This document shows, piece by piece, positions 61,014 to 64,000 of a DNA stretch of 64,000 bases (the first letter of the stretch is position 1; each line of letters starts with the position of its first letter). The stretch spans positions 214,460 to 278,459 of the forward strand of contig NZ_FOAP01000011.1 of assembly GCF_900109545.1 (NCBI RefSeq). The letters are read 5' to 3'. Below the pieces are notes generated by a model that was not told the DNA's origin, ran no database searches, and worked only from the letters and a program-made list of their open reading frames with translations. Origin of the DNA: Stigmatella aurantiaca (GTDB lineage Bacteria; Myxococcota; Myxococcia; Myxococcales; Myxococcaceae). The translations under genes and the position numbers were made by a program.

Positions 61014-63671
61014 TCATTCAATGGGCTCATTGATGAGCTTCTCGACCTCCCCCTCCTTGATGATCACCGTCTTCGGCTTGGTTTGCTTGCCGTTGAGCTT
61101 GAAAACGATCTTCCGAGGGCCCACGGGCAGGAGCAGCGGGTTGCCGATGGCCACCGGGGTTTCCCGGCCCGTGTCCTTGCCATCCACCCAAATGCGGGCG
61201 CCTGCGGGCTTGGTGCTGCAAGCAAACTTCCCCATCACCTTGGGCTTGGCGGGCTCCCGGGGAGGCGGCGGCGGCTTGGGCTTGGGCTCCGGCCTGGGCT
61301 CGGGCACCTTGGCGGCCACGGCCTGCTCGGGTTCCTTCTCCAGGGCGAAGCTCACCTTCTGCTCGGGCTGCCCCTGGTAGGCAAACTCACCCGCGTAGGG
61401 CTTGTACCCAACCATCTTGGCCACGAACTTATAAGTCTTCCCGGCGACCAGATCCGCGACCTTGGCGTTGGGGGTCTGCCCGGCGGGTTTTCCATCAACA
61501 AGGATCTCCGCGCCTTTATTGCCCTCGAAGACCGCCATGAACGTCGCCGGCTTGGGAGGCTCCGGAGGCGGCGTGGGCTGCCGCGAGGGCGTCTCCTCGG
61601 GCTTGGGAGGAGGCGCAGGCACGGCTTCCGGCCTCTGGGCGACCTCGGCAGGTGGCTTTTTCTCCTCGGCCTCCCGCTGCAACTTCAGGAGCACGGGCAA
61701 AGGCTTCTGCCCAGCTTCGATTTGCACCGTCATCTCCTTGCGCACGAAACCGGGGGCCCGAGCAACGACCCTGTGCTCTCCCGGCGCCAGCTCGAGGACG
61801 GTTCCCGAAACGACCGGCTGATCGTCCACGAGGATCTGCGCCCGTTCCGCGGGCTCGACCCGGAACATGATCTGCCCCGTATCGGGGCCGGAGAAGACCA
61901 CCGCAAGAAGCACGACCAGGAGGAGCACCCCAGCGCCCGCAGCCGCGAGGATCCTGGGATCGCGCAGCTTCGCCGGCAGCAGGGGGGCCCGCGCCGCGGG
62001 TTTCGGAGGGGGAAGACGCCTGGCAGGAGCCGCGGGAACCTCGCCTGTCTCATGCTCGGGCCCTTCCTCGAAGGGGCCATCGGCCTCGTCCAGCCTGTCA
62101 TCCTGGGCGCCGTGACCGGACAGCGCCACGGTGGACGCCGGGTCCTCGTCCAGCTCCTCCTCGTTGGGGCGAGACGTCGGAGCCGGGCCAATCATGGTGG
62201 CCCCCCCGAAGTTCTCGGGCTCTCCCTCTCCAATGACGACCTGAGACTTGGGACCGCTCTTGCCCTTGGGCCGCAGCACAGGAATCGAGGCGGTCGGGAT
62301 GGGCGCCGCCATGGTGGCGTCGCTGGTGTAAGGATTCTGCAGCCGCGCTCCGGTGTCATCGTCCTGGAGCGGATTCTGAGAGCGTCCGGTGTCGTCACTC
62401 GACAGGGGGTTGGCGTTCTTCCCCGTCTGGCTGTCGTCATAGAGCACGCCCGCGGCTTCCTCACCCTTGAGGGCCATGGCCGAGTCGACGATCTGTGTCT
62501 TGTCCGACGCCCCATCCATTTCGGCGAGTTCCTCCTCGGTAGGAGGAGGAATGTCGTGGGCAGGAGGCGTCCGGTAGGGGGCAGGCGTGGCACGCGCCGA
62601 GGAGGCCACCGCGTGCGGAACCGGCGTCGCCAGGGAGGTCCTGCGAGGAGCCCGCTGAGGCGGGATCGCAGTGACCCCCGAAGCTTCGATCTGGTCAGGC
62701 CGTTCGATGGCGGAGAAGCGCTCCATCTTCTCGGCCTCACGCAACATGTCCTCGGCGAAGGACTCCTTCATGAACGCCGACAGGTGCTTCGAAGAGTAGA
62801 TGGCGTCTCCTGCGAGCAGGAACCGCATCAGGTCTTCTTGAAGATCGGACGCCCAGAGGTAGCGCTCGTCGGGCTCTCGCGCGAGCGCCTTGAGCACCAC
62901 TTTCTCGAGGCCCGCGGGACAGTTGGGGTTGAACTGGCGAGGCAGCGGAACGTCCGCGTTGCGCACCTTCTCGAGCGTGGAGAAGTCCGACTCCCCCACG
63001 AAGAGCTTCTCTCCGGTGAGCATCTCGTAAAGGATGACGCCCACCGCGAAGATGTCGCTCCGGTGATCGATCGGCATCCCGCGGACCTGCTCCGGGCTCA
63101 TGTACCCGAACTTGCCTTTGAGGATGCCGGCTTGGGTCTTCTGAGAGCGGTTGGTCGCTTTGGCGATGCCAAAGTCGATGATCTTCACTTCTCCTTCGTA
63201 GGAGACCAGGATGTTCTGGGGTGAGACGTCCCGGTGAATGATCGACAGGTCCTGCCCGCGCGCATCCTTCTTGCGGTGCGCGTAATCGAGCCCCTCGCAC
63301 ATCTTCGACGCGATGAAGACCGCCTGAGCGGTCGGCATGATCTCCTTGCGCCTGCGATAGCGCTCCAGGATGGTACGGAGATCCCTTCCCGCCACGTACT
63401 CCATCGCGATGAAGTAGGTGTCCTCGTACTTGCCGAGCTCGTGGATGTGCACGACGTTGGCGTGATTCAGCTGAACGCTGATCCGCGCCTCATCGATGAA
63501 CATCGTGATGAATTCCTGGTCCTCGGCCATCGTGGGGAGGATCTTTTTGATGGCCAGGAAGCGCTCGAAGCCCTCGACGCCAAACGCCTTGGCGATGAAC
63601 ACCTCCGCCATACCACCGACGTTGATGCGCTCAAGCAGCAGGTACTTCCCGAATGTAGTGGGACGCTTCAT
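61014..63671 (-). CDS. Membrane Ser/Thr protein kinase with PEGA domains
   Basis: An 885-residue Hanks-type kinase typical of myxobacteria. The kinase domain (about 8-275) is complete: GMAEVFIAKAF, the ATP Lys in FLAIKKILP, the catalytic HRDVSPQNILV, IDFGIAKAT and FGYMSPEQVRG. A long Pro/Ala/Glu-rich linker leads to one transmembrane helix (about 573-595, ILAAAGAGVLLLVVLLAVVF). Outside are three PEGA beta domains (about 600-665, 700-770, 800-880), each with the PAGAxIxVDG-like core: AEILVDGKPAG, ARIWVDGKDTG. Such kinases sense envelope or polysaccharide cues and signal into development or stress. It is separated from the 5S terminator by 230 bases. Confidence 0.95.
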   Translation of the reverse strand: MKRPTTFGKYLLLERINVGGMAEVFIAKAFGVEGFERFLAIKKILPTMAEDQEFITMFIDEARISVQLNHANVVHIHELGKYEDTYFIAMEYVAGRDLRTILERYRRRKEIMPTAQAVFIASKMCEGLDYAHRKKDARGQDLSIIHRDVSPQNILVSYEGEVKIIDFGIAKATNRSQKTQAGILKGKFGYMSPEQVRGMPIDHRSDIFAVGVILYEMLTGEKLFVGESDFSTLEKVRNADVPLPRQFNPNCPAGLEKVVLKALAREPDERYLWASDLQEDLMRFLLAGDAIYSSKHLSAFMKESFAEDMLREAEKMERFSAIERPDQIEASGVTAIPPQRAPRRTSLATPVPHAVASSARATPAPYRTPPAHDIPPPTEEELAEMDGASDKTQIVDSAMALKGEEAAGVLYDDSQTGKNANPLSSDDTGRSQNPLQDDDTGARLQNPYTSDATMAAPIPTASIPVLRPKGKSGPKSQVVIGEGEPENFGGATMIGPAPTSRPNEEELDEDPASTVALSGHGAQDDRLDEADGPFEEGPEHETGEVPAAPARRLPPPKPAARAPLLPAKLRDPRILAAAGAGVLLLVVLLAVVFSGPDTGQIMFRVEPAERAQILVDDQPVVSGTVLELAPGEHRVVARAPGFVRKEMTVQIEAGQKPLPVLLKLQREAEEKKPPAEVAQRPEAVPAPPPKPEETPSRQPTPPPEPPKPATFMAVFEGNKGAEILVDGKPAGQTPNAKVADLVAGKTYKFVAKMVGYKPYAGEFAYQGQPEQKVSFALEKEPEQAVAAKVPEPRPEPKPKPPPPPREPAKPKVMGKFACSTKPAGARIWVDGKDTGRETPVAIGNPLLLPVGPRKIVFKLNGKQTKPKTVIIKEGEVEKLINEPIE

Positions 63672-63904
63672 CTCGTGGAATCGCCCGGCACCGGGCAGGG
63701 ACGATGCAGCTGGAAGCGGCGGGATGCCGACCGGAGCCCCCGGACTCTAGTCGGAGCGGAGATGGGGAGTCAAACGACGCAACGTCCCAAAATGCCTAGA
63801 AAATCCGCCAACTTAAGGCGCTTACCCGCCCTCTTCGCACAACCGGGCGGCGCGCTGGTGCTCGCGGAAGCGAGAACTCCCCGCTGGCGGGAAAAGCAAG
63901 CCCC

Positions 63905-63950
63905 CAAAAACAAAACGCCCCTGGGGCCCAGTGAAGGGCGCCAGGGGCGC
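63905..63950 (-). terminator. Intrinsic terminator of the rRNA operon
   Basis: On the minus strand, after the 5S 3' end, a nine-base-pair stem CGCCCCTGG / CCAGGGGCG (63941-63949 with 63916-63924) with an inner GGGC/GCCC pairing is followed by TTTTGTTTTT (63905-63915). This is a complete Rho-independent terminator for transcription coming from the right. Confidence 0.88.
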
Positions 63951-63966
63951 AAGTAACAAAAAAGAA

Positions 63967-64000
63967 TCCGGCAGCGACCTACTCTCCCACGCGGTTTCCC
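63967..64000 (-). rRNA. rrf: 5S ribosomal RNA, 3' end only
   Basis: The minus-strand sequence reads GGGAAACCGCGTGGGAGAGT-AGGTCGCTGCCGGA, matching the conserved 3' third of bacterial 5S rRNA (GTGGGAGAGTAGG). The gene continues beyond the right edge, with 23S and 16S expected further right. A T-rich stretch and terminator follow its 3' end. Confidence 0.9.

Overview
This is a 64 kb GC-rich stretch that looks like the chromosome of a fruiting myxobacterium (Myxococcota, Cystobacterineae-like). The signs are dense genes with long antisense shadow frames, a PEGA-domain membrane Ser/Thr kinase, an Svx/AvrXca-like secreted protein, a large GH31 lipoprotein and many secreted hydrolases. Genus cannot be fixed from sequence alone. 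It ends inside a minus-strand 5S rRNA gene, so an rRNA operon lies beyond the right edge.

Layout. 0-5 kb: 5'-truncated acyl-CoA synthetase/GNAT fusion, DUF2845 protein, gpsA with a HIT gene, and an unusual HIT-deoxyribosyltransferase-like fusion. 5-8 kb: TauE/SafE permease, a cysteine desulfurase with an internal insertion, a methyltransferase. 8-14 kb: DUF3616 protein, M28 peptidase, M49-like peptidase, and an ArsR/SRPBCC pair behind a palindromic operator. 14.0-22.4 kb: a seven-gene minus-strand operon that reads as a biosynthetic cluster. GriI-like and GriH-like enzymes plus an aspartokinase should make 3-amino-4-hydroxybenzoate; a flavin monooxygenase, a cytoplasmic multicopper oxidase, an amidohydrolase and a PaaK-like adenylating enzyme would tailor it, perhaps to an aminophenoxazinone-type pigment. 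22.5-33 kb: Svx-like protein, a frameshifted LD-carboxypeptidase, AraC/PPOX pair, GH31 lipoprotein, propeller-like protein, and a truncated CocE/PepX-type gene.

33.0-44.5 kb is the most unusual part. Between transposase remnants (IS1380-like and IS66-like on the left, IS91-like on the right) sits a translationally coupled operon: a double-AAA+ ClpB-like ATPase, an NrdG-like radical SAM protein, a 2083-residue protein with zinc ribbons, a kinase fold, a COG1112-type SF1 helicase and a C-terminal PD-(D/E)XK-like nuclease, and a coiled-coil protein. The kinase-helicase part recalls Mokosh defence systems, but the kinase lacks key residues, the nuclease is of another class and the partners differ. 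I infer an undescribed or poorly described conflict/anti-phage system.

44.5-64 kb: MerR-controlled alpha/beta hydrolase, methyltransferase, DUF4874/DUF4832 protein, NBD-only Hsp70, the queA-tgt-yajC-secD-secF block, SpoIID protein, three small envelope proteins, two overlapping KamA-family radical SAM genes, the PEGA kinase, and the terminator and 3' end of 5S rRNA.
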